Shown piece after piece: positions 37,257-50,110 of a DNA stretch of 64,000 nt. The number at the start of each line of letters is the position of its first letter. Within the stretch, counting starts at the first letter, position 1. The DNA is from Acridotheres tristis (lineage: Eukaryota > Chordata > Aves > Passeriformes > Sturnidae). A program made the position numbers and the translations under genes. The notes below the pieces were generated by a model. The model saw only the letters and a list, made by a program, of their open reading frames with translations. It had not been told where the DNA came from and did no database searches. The stretch covers positions 2,232,001 to 2,296,000 of the forward strand of contig CM072892.1 in the NCBI GenBank assembly GCA_037013685.1. Reading direction: 5' to 3'.

Positions 37257-37293
37257 ATCCTCCTCATCCTCCTCCTCCTCCTCCTCCTCCTCC
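37257..37293. repeat. (TCC)n tract near the exon 1 donor
   Basis: About twelve TCC triplets lie on the plus strand, so the TRIM9 transcript carries (GGA)n. A second, shorter TCC tract is at 37361-37384. The tract is complementary to the one at 37108-37150. Confidence 0.9.
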
Positions 37294-37459
37294 CGGTGTG
37301 CGGCAGGAGCTGGCACCTCACGGCTCCCGGCTCCCACGTCCCCGCGGTGCATTTCACGCCTCCCTCCTCCTCCTCCTCCTCCCCAAACCATCGCTCCCTG
37401 TTGCTTTCCCAGCTCAGATCCACCCCCGGGATCCTTTGCCAGCTCCTTTGGTGGGGTCA

Positions 37460-38680
<1,221 letters not shown>

Positions 38681-38762
38681 ACCCCCTGCGGGGGCTGCGC
38701 TCGGGGCTGCGGCGCCGCTGCGGGGTCGGTGCGGGGAGAGCGCCGGTCCCGGCCCGGCCCTG

Positions 38763-38836
38763 CCCGCGGCTCTTCCCGCGGCTCTTCCCGCGGCTTTTTC
38801 CCGCGGCTTTTCCCGCGGCTTTTCCCGCTCCTCTTC
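38763..38836. repeat. 12/13-bp tandem repeat in the CpG island
   Basis: About six units of the form CCCGCGGCTCTT or CCCGCGGCTTTT (one with an extra T) lie in tandem 300 bases upstream of the TRIM9 ATG. Every full unit carries a CCGCGG palindrome with two CpGs. The last unit is degenerate. Confidence 0.85.
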
Positions 38837-39465
38837 CCTTCCCTGCGTCCCTCCCCTGGCGCTACAACCCCGTGCTTCCCGCCCGCCCCGCGGACAACCC
38901 GCAGCATCCCCTCCCCGGCATCCCGGCTCGCTCCTGCGGTTTCCCCTCTGACCACACGAGGTGACTTTGGCAGTGCGAGGGATCCGCTGATGGATGCGGT
39001 GATGGAGATGCAGCTGTAATTATCAGAGCGGCCGCACGCGTGCGGTAAAAGCGCCGCGCTCGGTGATGCTCCGGCTCTCGGTGGCCGGCAGCGCAGGGAT
39101 GCTGGTGCGGGGATTGCCCTGCGTGGGCAGCGGGACGCGGTCCCTGAGCCTGGGACGCCCCCGTGGGGACACGCTCCGCCACTGGAGAGCGAGGACAGGG
39201 GGCCCCGAGGGGTTCCCGTGGCTTTGCTTTCAACCCCGCTCGCTCTGAAGGTCGGCTGAGGTCTTAAACTCTCCTGGCAACAGAGCGGCACAGCGGGTCC
39301 CGTGCAGCCAATGGAAAAATAGGATTGCTTGGAATTGCTGGATTATCTCTTATTTCCCTCTCTCTGTGCACGCATTTGGGGCTGCCCCTTGGTGCAGATG
39401 CTCTGTGCCACCCGTGATGGCTTTGGGCTGTGTCCAGCTCTGGGACCCAAATGTCAGAAGGACCT

Positions 39466-39835
39466 GGAGCTGCTCCAAGGGCTGGAGCCAGGCTGGGAGA
39501 GCTGGGGGTGTTCATCAGGAAAGGAGAAGGATCCAGGGAAAGCTCAGAGCCCCTTGCAGAGCCTAAAGGGGCTCCAGGAGAGCTGGAGGACTGGGGATGA
39601 ATGGAGGGACAGAACAGGGAATGGCTTTAAGCTGGAAAAGGGTAGATTTAAATGGGGTATTAAGAAGCAATTCTTGGCTGGGAGGGTGGTGAGACCCTGG
39701 CACAGGGTGCCCAGAGAAGCTGTGGCTACCCCTGGATCCATGGAAGTGTCCCAGGCCAGGTTGGACAGGGTTTGGAGCCACCTGGGATAGTGGAAGGTGT
39801 CCCTGCCCATGGCACCCATTTCCATGGTGGGAAAT
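39466..39835 (+). mobile_element. CR1 LINE, tail missing
   Basis: The copy starts at CTGCTCCAAGGGCTGGAGCC and follows the CR1 order to GTGTCCCTGCCCATGGCA, then stops. The final 60 bases with the tail are absent. It lies just outside the TRIM9 CpG island. Confidence 0.85.
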
Positions 39836-40684
39836 GACAAAAATCCTGGGGGTATCCGGGGCTGTGAGTCCCCTGCTTGACAGGACACAAGGGGCTCCTT
39901 CCCCTCTCCAGTGGGTCCATGCAGTGGGTCCAATCCAGTGGGAATTCAGGGAGCAGCTGCAATTCCAAGTTCCCACACTGATATTCAGGCGGGGGGAAGC
40001 CCAAGAGCCCGGGTGCCCAAGGCAGGCACCACCATTTCTCAGCCTGACAAGTGATAAGGAGAAAAGGAATTCCTGAGTGCTTCTCTTTTCCATTCCTGTG
40101 TGCTTTGTGCTTCCCTTTCTGCTTCCTCAGGCTCCTGCTGGCTCTGTATTGACCGAGGCTTCCCCTGGACTCTGCTGAACATTCCTCATTTGCTCCATTT
40201 GCTCCCTGTTGGTGTCTCTGCTCAGAGCTGGTCATTTTTTTTCCCGTGTTTTCCCTCCTCGAGCTGCCCTTTTCCCAAAATAAAACCATCATTCCTTGTT
40301 TGCCTCTTGTTTCCTGTGGCCATTTTTCACCCTGGCAGGTCTAAGATTGCCATTTCTGCTGGAGTGATCCCGCAGATCATGGTAATGGGCAGAAAGAGGG
40401 ACAAGAGAACACTGCCAGTGCTTTTGGAAGCAACCCTTGGTCATAAACATTGAGCTGTTTTCTTCTTGGCACTGCAGCTCGAGCCCTCAGCGAGTGCTGC
40501 TCACGCTCTGGCTGTGTTTTATTTACAGCTGTCACACTTGTCACTGCCCCCAGAGCTGCACAGCTCTGGACCTGCAATAATTACTTGACCCAGCTTCAGC
40601 ATTCATTTGTCTGACGTGGCTGTGATCAGTTAAAGAGGGGAGAGATTGTTCCCAGCTGGCTCTTGCCAGGAGCCTCACCTTCAT

Positions 40685-40850
40685 AGAGAATCATGGAATC
40701 ATTGAGGTTGGAAAGGATTTTTGGGATCATCAAGTCCAACCTTGATCCCCACTTTGTCCCCAGCTCAGAGCACTGAGTGTCACATCAAATCATTCCTTGG
40801 ACACCTCCAGGGATGGGGACTCCAAACCACCCTTCCCATGATGAAAATTT
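40685..40850 (-). mobile_element. CR1 LINE fragment, older type
   Basis: The plus strand reads AGAGAATCATGGAATCATTG, AGGTTGGAAAGGATTTTTGG, GATCATCAAGTCCAACCTTG and TGTCACATCAAATCATTCC. Confidence 0.75.
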
Positions 40851-42235
40851 TCCCGGATTTTCCTGCTGTAGAAGCAGCTCCATCTCCTGCTGTTGGTGCA
40901 TCTCCTGTTGTAACCAGCCTCTGCTCTGGAGAGGGTGGAAGCCGCTGCTGGGCTGAGATAAATGGAAGTAATTTAGACTCTATAAGTGCTGTTGGATCCT
41001 CTTGGTGAATAGTAATAAATATCTGAGCTGGGCTAGAGCTCATAAATAAAAGAGAGACATGAACCAAGACAACACTCTGCAGTCTCTTTATTCATCCCAC
41101 ACCCAGAACACCTTGAGGAGATAAATCAGAGAGGGGACAAGGGCTCAGAGCTCCTCAGAGGAGAGGGGTGGGAGCACCAGAACCTTTCCAGAGGTGCTCC
41201 CATGCTGCTGGAGAGGCCTCAGGTGTCAGGGAAACCTGCTTCAGGCTCTGGGAATGTGTTTCCTCTTGTGCCTGGAGGTACCACATGTGGTGCCTTGTCC
41301 CTACACAGGATCTCTGCTGTTCCTCAGGAACCCATTGTGCTGGAACACTCTTCTGGGAACATCTCAGCAATGCAGCCAGAGCTTGGAGTTGCTTTTATGA
41401 CTCCAAAACATTGGCAGCTCATAATTCACCAACCAATACACCCTGCTCCTCCTCCTCCATCATTTTGAACGGGTGAGCTCATGGCTGACAGGAGAAATCC
41501 TTGTTTGTGAGTTCCCTGTGTGCACAGCCTTGGCACCATCCCTGTGGTCATCCTGCTTCCTCAGGTCATCCAGGGCTTTCAGCATGTCCTGATTTCCCTG
41601 TCCTGCGGACAGCTCCTGGCAGCAGGACAGGAGCTGAGGCCACTCTGCTCTCTGGTGCCAAGTGGTCAGGAATGCTGGCACTGTGCCCAGAAAGGTTCCA
41701 GGGCTCCCAGAGCTTCTTACTGGTGACATCATTTGCTCCAAGCACCATCTCAGGAGCTCAGAAAGTTGGAAACCCTTCCCATTTGTTTCTGAGGTCTCCT
41801 CTTTGCAAGGAAAAGTGCCAGATTTTTGTGGATGATCGACTCCATTGAGTGCAGGTGGCATCTCGGCCCATTTTATCTCAGTGTCACAAACATGATCCAG
41901 GAAATGCTTTGTGCCTGTAGCCAGACATTCCAGTTTTTGAGCACTTGGAACATTTTGATGCCCAGTTCTCCAGAATCAGTTTCCCTTCACCCAGGACAGG
42001 TTCCTCCCATCGCTCTGAGCTGCTGCAGGCTGAAGCAATGCCAGCTCTGCTGCCTCACTCCTGGCAGGGAACTGCAGCTTCCTGGGAGAGTGGTGAGGTC
42101 TCCTGGGGTTAGATGGATTATGGAAGTGAAAGGAAACCTTCCCAATGGCACAACAGTCAGATTTTTTCCTGTTGTGTAGGAGGCTGAGCACAAGAAGGAT
42201 GTGGAGCTGCTGGAGGGAGTCCAGTGGAGCCATGA

Positions 42236-42645
42236 AGATGCTCCAAGGGCTGGAGCCCCTCTGGAGCCAGGCTGGGAGAGCTGGGGGTGCTCACCTGGAG
42301 AGGAGAAGGATCCAGGGAGAGCTCAGAGCCTAAAGGGGCTCCAGGAGAGCTGGAGAGGGACTTTGGACAAAGTCTTGGAGTAACAGGAAAAGGAGGAATG
42401 GATGTAAACGGACAGAGCATTAGGTGGGAGATTGGGAAGGAATTCCTGACTGTGAAGGTGGGCAGGCCCTGGCACAGGGTGCCCAGAGAAGCTGTGGCTG
42501 CCCCTGGATCCCTGGAAGTGCCCAAGGCCAGGCTGGATGGGACTTGGAGCAATCTGGGATGGTGGAAAGCATCCCTGCCATGGCAGGGGTGGAACTGGAT
42601 GAGCTTTAAGGTCCCTTCCAACCCAATTCATTCCATATTTCAGGG
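42236..42645 (+). mobile_element. CR1 LINE, about 410 bp
   Basis: It runs from AAGATGCTCCAAGGGCTGGA to the tail CCAACCCAATTCATTCCATA. Two small internal deletions remove GCCCCTTGCAGA and part of the following block. Confidence 0.88.
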
Positions 42646-43684
42646 ATCTTTCTGCTTCCCTCTGTCTGTTCCCAAACACTCAGGGCTTGTTTGGCTGATG
42701 AACCACAGCAGCAAAGTTGTTCATCACCACCCACACGGAGTGGGTGTGAAACAACCCCTGGTTCATAACAGCTCCAGCCCTTCCCAAGGACCTTGGAGTT
42801 GTCCAAGGCTGCTCCTTGCTCTGGCACAGGGAGGCTGGATCCTGAGAAACACTAATGGCAACATTAACTGTAACTGATGGAAATATTGAATGATTTTTTT
42901 CCCTCTATCAGATTTTAATTACAATTGCTGAGCACACATTTTGCATATTAAATCCAGCACTCAGTTGGTAGCACAAGGTAAGGATGACACCCCTAGGTTG
43001 CTCTTCCCTGAGGAATTCCAGCTGTGACTATGGGCATTGACAGGGGCTAATGCTTCCCAAAAACATCTCCTGGAAATCACTTCTGAAAATAAGGTGGCAA
43101 AATTGCTCCATCGAGTACGAGCCAGGCTGGCGAGCTGCCAGGATCTGGGGACGTGTGACTGCAAGAGGAGAAGTTAAAGCTCAAATGATGCCTCAGAGTG
43201 AGATGTACTGAAAAAAAAAAATCTGTAAATCTCAATGTGCTGCTTACTTTCAAGGGTGACATCATTTGCTTTTAAGTTATTATATTTTCTTGCTCCCAAG
43301 AGCTGGTGGAAAATTTCTGATTTTTATCAAAAGAGAGCAGAAACCATTGCTAATACACGGCAAGAGCAGAGCTTCAAGTCTAAATTATGATGCTCCTTTG
43401 ACCAGCCTGCCCACTTACTCATCCCCTCTGGGATTAATGCCCCACTTCTGCAGCTTGTGACTCATTTTGGAGAACAGCAACATTAAACTCATCCCACCAG
43501 AAAAATCTGTCCTTCCTCCCACAGCCAGTTTGTCTCCACCTTCCTTTCCCTGCTGCCCAAAGACTCAGCTGGAACATTTGGTGGTTCAGATGTGCTGAAG
43601 GTGGGACATTCCCTGTGTGTTCAGCATTGGAAAAGAAGCTTTGTCTGAAATTTATTGGCTTCACAAACAACTCAAGGCTTGTTT

Positions 43685-43825
43685 GACCTGCCCTGGAATT
43701 GTGCAAGGTCAGGTTGGATGGGGTTTGGAACAACCTGGGATAGTGGGAGGTGTCCCTGTCTGGAATGAGATGAGTTTGAAGGTTCTTCCAACCCAAACCA
43801 CTCTGGGATTCTCTGATATTCCCAT
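43685..43825 (+). mobile_element. CR1 LINE, short diverged copy
   Basis: It shows CCCTGGAATTGTGCAAGGTC, AACAACCTGGGATAGTGGGA and the tail CCAACCCAAACCACTCTGGG. The CCATGGCAGGGG block is deleted. Confidence 0.75.
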
Positions 43826-44924
43826 TTTCAGAGAATTTCTGCTTCCTTTGAGCAGAAAGTTTCTCATTCAAAAATGATCTCCTAGCCTGTGCAGTACAGA
43901 CATCTCTTAAAATAAAATCTAAATTTTAAAACTAAGCTCTGAATTGTATCTAAATAAAACAATAAAACTGGATCTGCTGCTGAGTTCCTGCCCAGGTGTT
44001 AGAGAGGCCCTCAGGAGCAGCTTTCCCATTAATTGATGGATTGGGATATTTTCTTTCCAAGCCTCCTTCCACCCCTCTCAGCTCCTGGCTGAGAACTTTG
44101 GGGGAAAAGCAACTGAAAACTTTTTTGGATGTATCAAGTGGGAGGCTCAAATCTAATGTATGGCTGAGCCTGGTGCACATTTCTTCTCGCTGCCATGGCA
44201 ACCAAACTAACTAAAAATAAGAAGCATTCCCATAAATGTCAAAACACTCCATGCTTCCATGACGTATGGGGGATCTGACCTGGAATCTGCAATCATTATG
44301 TAACGGTGTTTAACATTCCTGTAATTACAGGGGAAAATTGTCTCCAGGTTAGATGCTTTGCATAACTTTGGGAATCAATCTGCTTCCCTGTGTTCTTTGG
44401 GATTTCTGTTGGGAATGAGGTGCTCAGAGCAGCTGTTTAACACCTGCTGTGGTTACATGTGAAGGGACACTCATGGGACCCGTGCCAGTGTCCATCTGCT
44501 CGGAACAACCACAAAATAAATCACGAAATCCAAAACCTGCACTTTTGGAAAAGCTGCCTGTGCAGGTGGCAGCTCTGTGGGAGCCTGGAGAGCCAGCCTG
44601 GAGGGAGGACACCCCAGGAGTGTTTTAGGAAGGGGCAGCCCTGGTTGGTGCCTCTGTCCATCACCTCTTCCTAAATCAGAGAGCTGAAATCAGGCAGGGA
44701 CTTGGGAAGGGAGCCCGGGAGACTTGTCCAGGTGTGGGTGTGGTCATGGTGGATGTCTGATGGAAGCTGGGATGAGATTCCCATGGGATGAGGTTTTCTG
44801 GTGCTCCAAGTGGCCTTCAGGTGATTCCCAGGCTCCAGGACCCTCCCCCTGATGCAGAGCCTTCACCAGAGGCTGGGAATGTCCTGCTGAGGTGCCACCA
44901 TTCCTCATGGTGAGCTCCATGGAA

Positions 44925-45030
44925 TGTTAGAATGGTTTGGGTTAGAAAGGACCTTCAAGGCCATCTCCCAGTGCCCTTCCACTAGCCCAGGTTGCTCCAA
45001 GCCCCATCCAGCCTGGCCTGGGTTTCCTGC
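44925..45030 (-). mobile_element. CR1 LINE, short diverged copy
   Basis: The plus strand reads TAGAATGGTTTGGGTTAGAA, GGACCTTCAAGGCCATCTCC, CCTTCCACTAGCCCAGGTTG and CCATCCAGCCTGGCC. Confidence 0.75.
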
Positions 45031-45271
45031 TGCTCGTGCCACTGTGATCTCTCTTCCAGGACCTCCAGCATGGGAAGAGGATTCTCACCAGAAAGAATGA
45101 TACCTTGGGTTTTAGCTTTGATCTTTTTCAGAATCTCTGCTGCTTGGTGTGTGACTCTGAAACTTCATATTAGGTGTTGGTAAATTCTCTTCACAGGGTG
45201 GTTGGACAAAACAATCCCTTCCCAGCTGGAGAATCAGGGACAACTGGGACCAAAAATCAGAAACAACAGTG

Positions 45272-45467
45272 AGGGAAGGGAAGGTTTGGGAAGGGAAGGG
45301 AAGGGAAGGGAAGGGAAGGGAAGGGAAGGGAAGGGAAGGGAAGGGAAGGGAAGGGAAGGGAAGGGAAGGGAAGGGAAGGGAAGGGAAGGGAAGGGAAGGG
45401 AAGGGAAGGGAAGGGAAGGGAAGGGAAGGGAAGGGAAGGGAAGGGAAGGGAAGGGAAGGGAAGGGGG
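45272..45467. repeat. (GGGAA)n microsatellite
   Basis: About 38 GGGAA pentamers lie in an almost pure run, broken once by GGTTT at about 45283. The plus strand has many G3 tracts separated by two bases. It sits directly upstream of the LTR-like segment at 45480. Confidence 0.96.
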
Positions 45468-45479
45468 GCTGGGACTTCA

Positions 45480-45692
45480 TAGCCTGGGCCTGTGGTTGGA
45501 CAATTGACCCCAAGATGAACCAAAACTTATAAAAGTATAAAACTCGTGCCCAGGATCCATTTTGGATTTGATTTGGGTGCAGCCCTGGCTGGGCTCTTGC
45601 ACTGCCCAAGGTGAATCCTTTCAATAAATCCTGATTTTATTCCTTTTGCTCTGCCTGGTCTCTGCTCCAGCTCAGCCTTTCCAGGTAACAAG
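45480..45692 (+). mobile_element. LTR-like segment with TATA and polyadenylation motifs
   Basis: A TATAAAAGTATAAAAC box at 45530-45545 is followed 80 bases later by AATAAATCC (about 45623), then a T-rich and CTCTGCCTGGTCTCTGCTCC stretch ending near TAACA. This promoter-polyA-U5 order is what the 3' half of a retroviral LTR looks like. No coding sequence is attached, and the 5' limit is hidden by the (GGGAA)n tract. Confidence 0.5.
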
Positions 45693-46570
45693 AACACAAG
45701 GGTGAAGAGAGGGGATGTCCCAGCCAGGGGCTGTGAGAGGTTTCCCTCTCTCTGGGATCACTCAGATCTCAGGTCTAGGGCCAGGTGTGAGGTCCTGGCA
45801 GATAAAAATTGACCTGACCTGAAGCCACAGCGGTGGCTGTGACAGGATCAACCCTTCCCTATGGATTTGCTCACGGAGCCAACAGCTCCCAAACTGAAGG
45901 CTGTGGGAAGCACAGCAGCAGGGCCACCCTTCCCAAACCCTACAGCTCCCTTTGGGGATGGGGTGGGCGGTCCCCTGCTCCAGCCCCGGGTGGGATTGCT
46001 GTCCCTTGGTGGGACAGGAAGGTCTCAGGGATGTGTGTGCATAGCAGAAAGATCTTTGAATGTAGAATCTGAAGAAGGAATAGAAATGAAAGCAAATTTT
46101 CATACAGAAGAAAAGAATTGCTGAGCCAGTGTGACTGGATAACTAAGAACCCAAAAGGTAAAATGAGTTGGAAGGGGCTTTTATAACTCAGAGCAAAGGA
46201 TAAACCCACCTCAAACAAAAGATGTTTTTACCAAGCAAAAAAATTTTCACAGACCAATAAAAAAGCCAATGTTGCAAGTAGAAAGAAAGATCTCAGAATT
46301 TTCCAATGGAAGAAAACTGAAAAACAACTTCCAGCTTAAACTGTAACACACAAACGTTTTGTGATTGGAAAAATAGTAACATGGATATGGAAATGTTAGT
46401 AGTTATGACAGGCTACAGGTAATAGTAAAGGTATTGATTGGTTGTTATTTATTAAAAGAAAAGTCTAGAATGCATTGTAACAGAACTAGAGTGGCTTCAG
46501 ACAAACCCACAGCTGAGGTGACAGGTGTGGGCTGGGCTCTGTCACCCAGGACCCTGAATTGCTGCATCAT

Positions 46571-46742
46571 TTGGATATAATAAACAGCATTTTAAAGAAT
46601 AAATAAATTACTGTATGCTCTGGGTACAATAAACAGCATTTAAAATAATAAATAAATTACTGTATGCTCTGGGTACAACAAACAACATTTAAAATAATAA
46701 ATAAATTACTGTATCACCTGGATACAACAAACAGCATTTAAA
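46571..46742. repeat. 49-bp tandem repeat rich in AATAAA
   Basis: AAACA(G/A)CAT recurs at 46582, 46631, 46680 and 46729, an exact 49-bp period. Each full unit carries AATAAATAAATTACTGTAT. It follows 500 bases of AT-rich sequence (46050-46560) that may be a diverged LTR. Confidence 0.9.
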
Positions 46743-47674
46743 GAGCCACCTGAAATCCTGTATCCCTTGGCTCTTCCAGTCCCTCAGCCCTCCCAGAGGA
46801 ATCTCTGCTTCCCAGCTCGTCTCCCCCGTTCCCAGCCCGGATCCCTGGGTGTGGGTGTTCCCACCAGGCTGCAGTGACACGCTGGGATGAATCAGGGGGT
46901 GGAAGTGCTGAGGGGATGTGAGGGAAGCAAACCAGGCATGTTCCCATTCCTCACTGCCCACTCCTCATGCAGACTCACCTCTGGCTGGCAAAGCAGAGTT
47001 TGAAATCTCAATAAAAGGGCAAAACGGAGAGAAACTGGCACATTGAGATATTCCATGGTTTTGTGGTTTGATCTCATCGCAGGTGGCAGTGGAAGCATCC
47101 TGGGGGAACATCCAGTGTGTGTGTCCATGGACAGCCAAGATTGCTGCTCTCACACACCATTGCTACCTCCTGCTGTTCCAAGATTAATTAAAAAAAAAAA
47201 AAAAAGGAAAAGTGTGAAATCCTTCTTTTGGGGGTGTTAATACCAACCACAGGCACATCCCTTGCAAATTTAGGGGGTCTGGCACTCAAGCCTCCAGCTT
47301 GGGGTCAGGGATGGAAGAGGTGCATCCCATCTGGTTCACACATGGTGAAAATAGATGTTGGAGTAGGTGAAGAGGAGAGAATGTGGGAAGGAAAAAATCC
47401 TCTTATTTTATTTCATCTCCTCACTGCCCCTGGACCTCTCTGCCCCCTCTCTGTGGCAGGCTGGCTCTTCCCTCCCAGGCTCCTTGCTGTGCTGGTGATA
47501 GAGATTTAGGATTTTTAGGAGATCTTTAGGAGATTTTTTTTAAGGAGATTTTTAGGAGAGAAGAGCTGTGTGACTCCTTGCCTGGGCTCACACACCTCCA
47601 GGCCTTGGGATTCTGCCAAGGCAATGGCACCTGCCAGTCCCCTGATACAGGGATCAAACTTTCTCCAAGAAAAA

Positions 47675-47709
47675 CCTTTTTTTTTTTTTTTTTCTTTTTT
47701 TTTTTTTCC
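47675..47709. repeat. Poly-T run
   Basis: A T-run with one C interruption, about 33 bases long. Confidence 0.85.
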
Positions 47710-48027
47710 TGGCTGCCTTTGCTGTGCTGGAGCTGAGGCAGCTCTCCAGCCTCAAGGAGATGAGAGAAAAGCAAGGTCTGGACCTTGGAAAGAGGAAAAT
47801 GTGGACACCAGGACATCAATGCTCTGTGAGATTTGTGGGACACTTTTCTGAAGACTCTCATTCTTCCTCCCTCTTTTTGGCTTTGATTTTTTGGAAAGAA
47901 ACTCCAAAGGCTCTTTCCAGCAAAGCAAAAAGGGCATAATTTGTGTGGAGACTTCACCCACAACCATTCCATTTGAAAAGGCTGCTAAAATGGCAGGAAA
48001 ATGAAAGGTCTGTGGAATTCTTTGCCC

Positions 48028-48195
48028 TAAGGAGCTGTGGCTGTCCCTGGATCCCTGGAAGTGTTCAGGACCAGGCTGGACAGGGCTTGGAGCAACCTGG
48101 GACAGTGGAAAGTGTCCCTGCCATGGCAGGAGTGGAATGGGATGAACTTTAAAGTCCCTTCCAACCCAAACCATTCTCTGGAATTCCATGATTTT
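48028..48195 (+). mobile_element. CR1 LINE, short copy
   Basis: It starts at AAGGAGCTGTGGCTGTCCCT and ends at CAAACCATTCTCTGGAATTC. Confidence 0.83.
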
Positions 48196-48551
48196 GTGTC
48201 CTAGTGCAGAACTGCTGGGAGCAGAGAGGGATGTGAGGAACAGGACTGGAAAAATCAACCTAAAAAAGAAAATGGAGGGAATTAAAATGAGTCAGTCCAG
48301 TTCTTTTAGATCTTGGAAAAGTCGAGGTAAGGAAAAAATTTACTTTCAATCACTGGATGCCCAGAGGTGAGGCACAAGCAATTGGGAAAGAACAAGGAAA
48401 CACTGCAGCATTTCTGTCTGTAAAAAAGGGAATTTTTTTGAGTGTCTGTGCTGTGGCAGTGCCTCCACCTGGTACAGACATCCCATAAGGCTCTAAAGGG
48501 CGTTTTTCCTCCCTGAAGGAGAGTGACAAACTGGTGATGCTGCACCCGCCT

Positions 48552-48576
48552 TCCTCCTCCTCCTCCTCCTCCTCCC
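48552..48576. repeat. (TCC)n microsatellite
   Basis: Eight TCC triplets in tandem; purine-rich on the minus strand. Confidence 0.8.
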
Positions 48577-49071
48577 ACGACTGCTCTGCATCCATCCATC
48601 ATCCATCCCTGTGCCAGCACACCTCCCTCTGCTCCCAGGAGCTTCCACCACGTCTGTGTTGGCACTGAGATCATCTTGGCTTTTTATTTTGTTGGAGATT
48701 CCTTCTCCCATACCTAAGACTTGTTATTTTTTTTTCCCCTTTCTTGTTTTTATTTTTTTTTAATTTTTTTTTCCCTGTTGCCATGGCAACCTGGATGGAT
48801 TCTGGTCACGGCTTTGGCCTCCCTGGCTGCAGATGGCCACAGGGACATCAATCAACAAGTGACACAGCTCCCTGGGGTGTGGCAGAGCTGGGAATGTCCC
48901 TGCAGGCAGGGATTGTGCTGGATCCCCAGCAGAGAGCAGAGCTCACCCTCACAGGATGTGCTCCCTTCTCCCTCCTCCCTGTGGGTCCTCCAGGGCTGGG
49001 TGCTGGAAAGATTTGAAGGGCTTATTTTGGCCACCTGGGATGGCAGGAATTGGGTCTGTGTGCCACGATTC

Positions 49072-49375
49072 ATAGAATCATAAAATCCTGGAGTGGTTTG
49101 GGTTGGAAGGGACCTTAAAGCTCATCCAGTTCCACCCATGCCATGGCAGGGACACCTTCCACTGTCCCAGGCTGCTCCAAGCCCTGTCCAGCCTGGCCTG
49201 GGACACATCCAGGGATCCAGGGGCAGCCACAGCTGCTCTGGGCACCCTGTTCCAGGGCCTCCCCACCCTCCCAGCCAGGAATTCCCAATTCCCAATATCC
49301 CATCCAATGGCAGTGGGAGCCATTCCCTGTGTCCTGTCCCTTCATCCCTTGTCCCCAGCCCCTCTCCTTGGTGGG
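49072..49375 (-). mobile_element. CR1 LINE, about 300 bp
   Basis: The plus strand opens with the tail complement CATAGAATCATAAAATCCTG and ends near CCCAGCCCCTCTCC. The 8-bp tail repeat is well kept, suggesting a fairly young copy. Confidence 0.88.
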
Positions 49376-49839
49376 GGATGGACGCTGCTCCAGGAGCATC
49401 ACTGCTGGTCCCTGGTGAGATGTGACCTCGGTCAGAGGAGCTGCTGCAGCTGGAGGGAGGAGGAAAGCTGGGAATCTGCAGACTGCTCCCCTCTGAGCTC
49501 ACACGTGGCTTCCTCCCTCCTTCCCTCCTCATCATCACCAGCAGCTCCCTCCAGTGTCCCTGGAAGGCAATCCATGGCCATTCCCACCCTGCTCACCCTG
49601 CTGGGTGCCACTTCTGGGCAGCTTTAGCCGTGGATGGGGAGGTGCCACTGCTTGAATTTAGCAATTCTCCCAAGAGTCCTCACCCATGGACGTGTCCACC
49701 CTCTCCTGCAGCTTTTATTTCTTCCTCAAATGTGGCTGACCTGGCCTGGACTTTTCCAAGAAGAAAAATAGGACACCTGGCATGGGAAATGCCAGCTCTG
49801 GCTGCCTGGAGTTTGGGGTGATGTCTTAAGCCACAGATA

Positions 49840-50110
49840 AAGGTCTCTTAGTGGAAGAGATGTTTTGTCCCCTCCTTATTCTGCTTCTCAGTTCTTGGGA
49901 CCAAATATAATAATCCCTGTTGATGTAAGTGATTTTCAGTGGAAATGGACCTTCAGCTTGAAGTTTATTTGCATTTTAATAAACCTTCTTTGACAGAGAA
50001 CACCCTTCTCTATTCATCCCCCACAAAAGAGGAGTGAATTGGAAATTATGCAGGAACTTAATGCAGCTGAAAGGAAATTGCAAGCTCCGACTTGGCTGCA
50101 CTGAGAAATC
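49840..50110. promoter_or_regulatory. Candidate conserved noncoding element upstream of TRIM9
   Basis: This AT-rich, repeat-free stretch has an octamer ATTTGCAT at 49967-49974 next to TTTTAATAAA, about 11.5 kb upstream of the TRIM9 ATG. An enhancer role is inference only. Confidence 0.25.
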
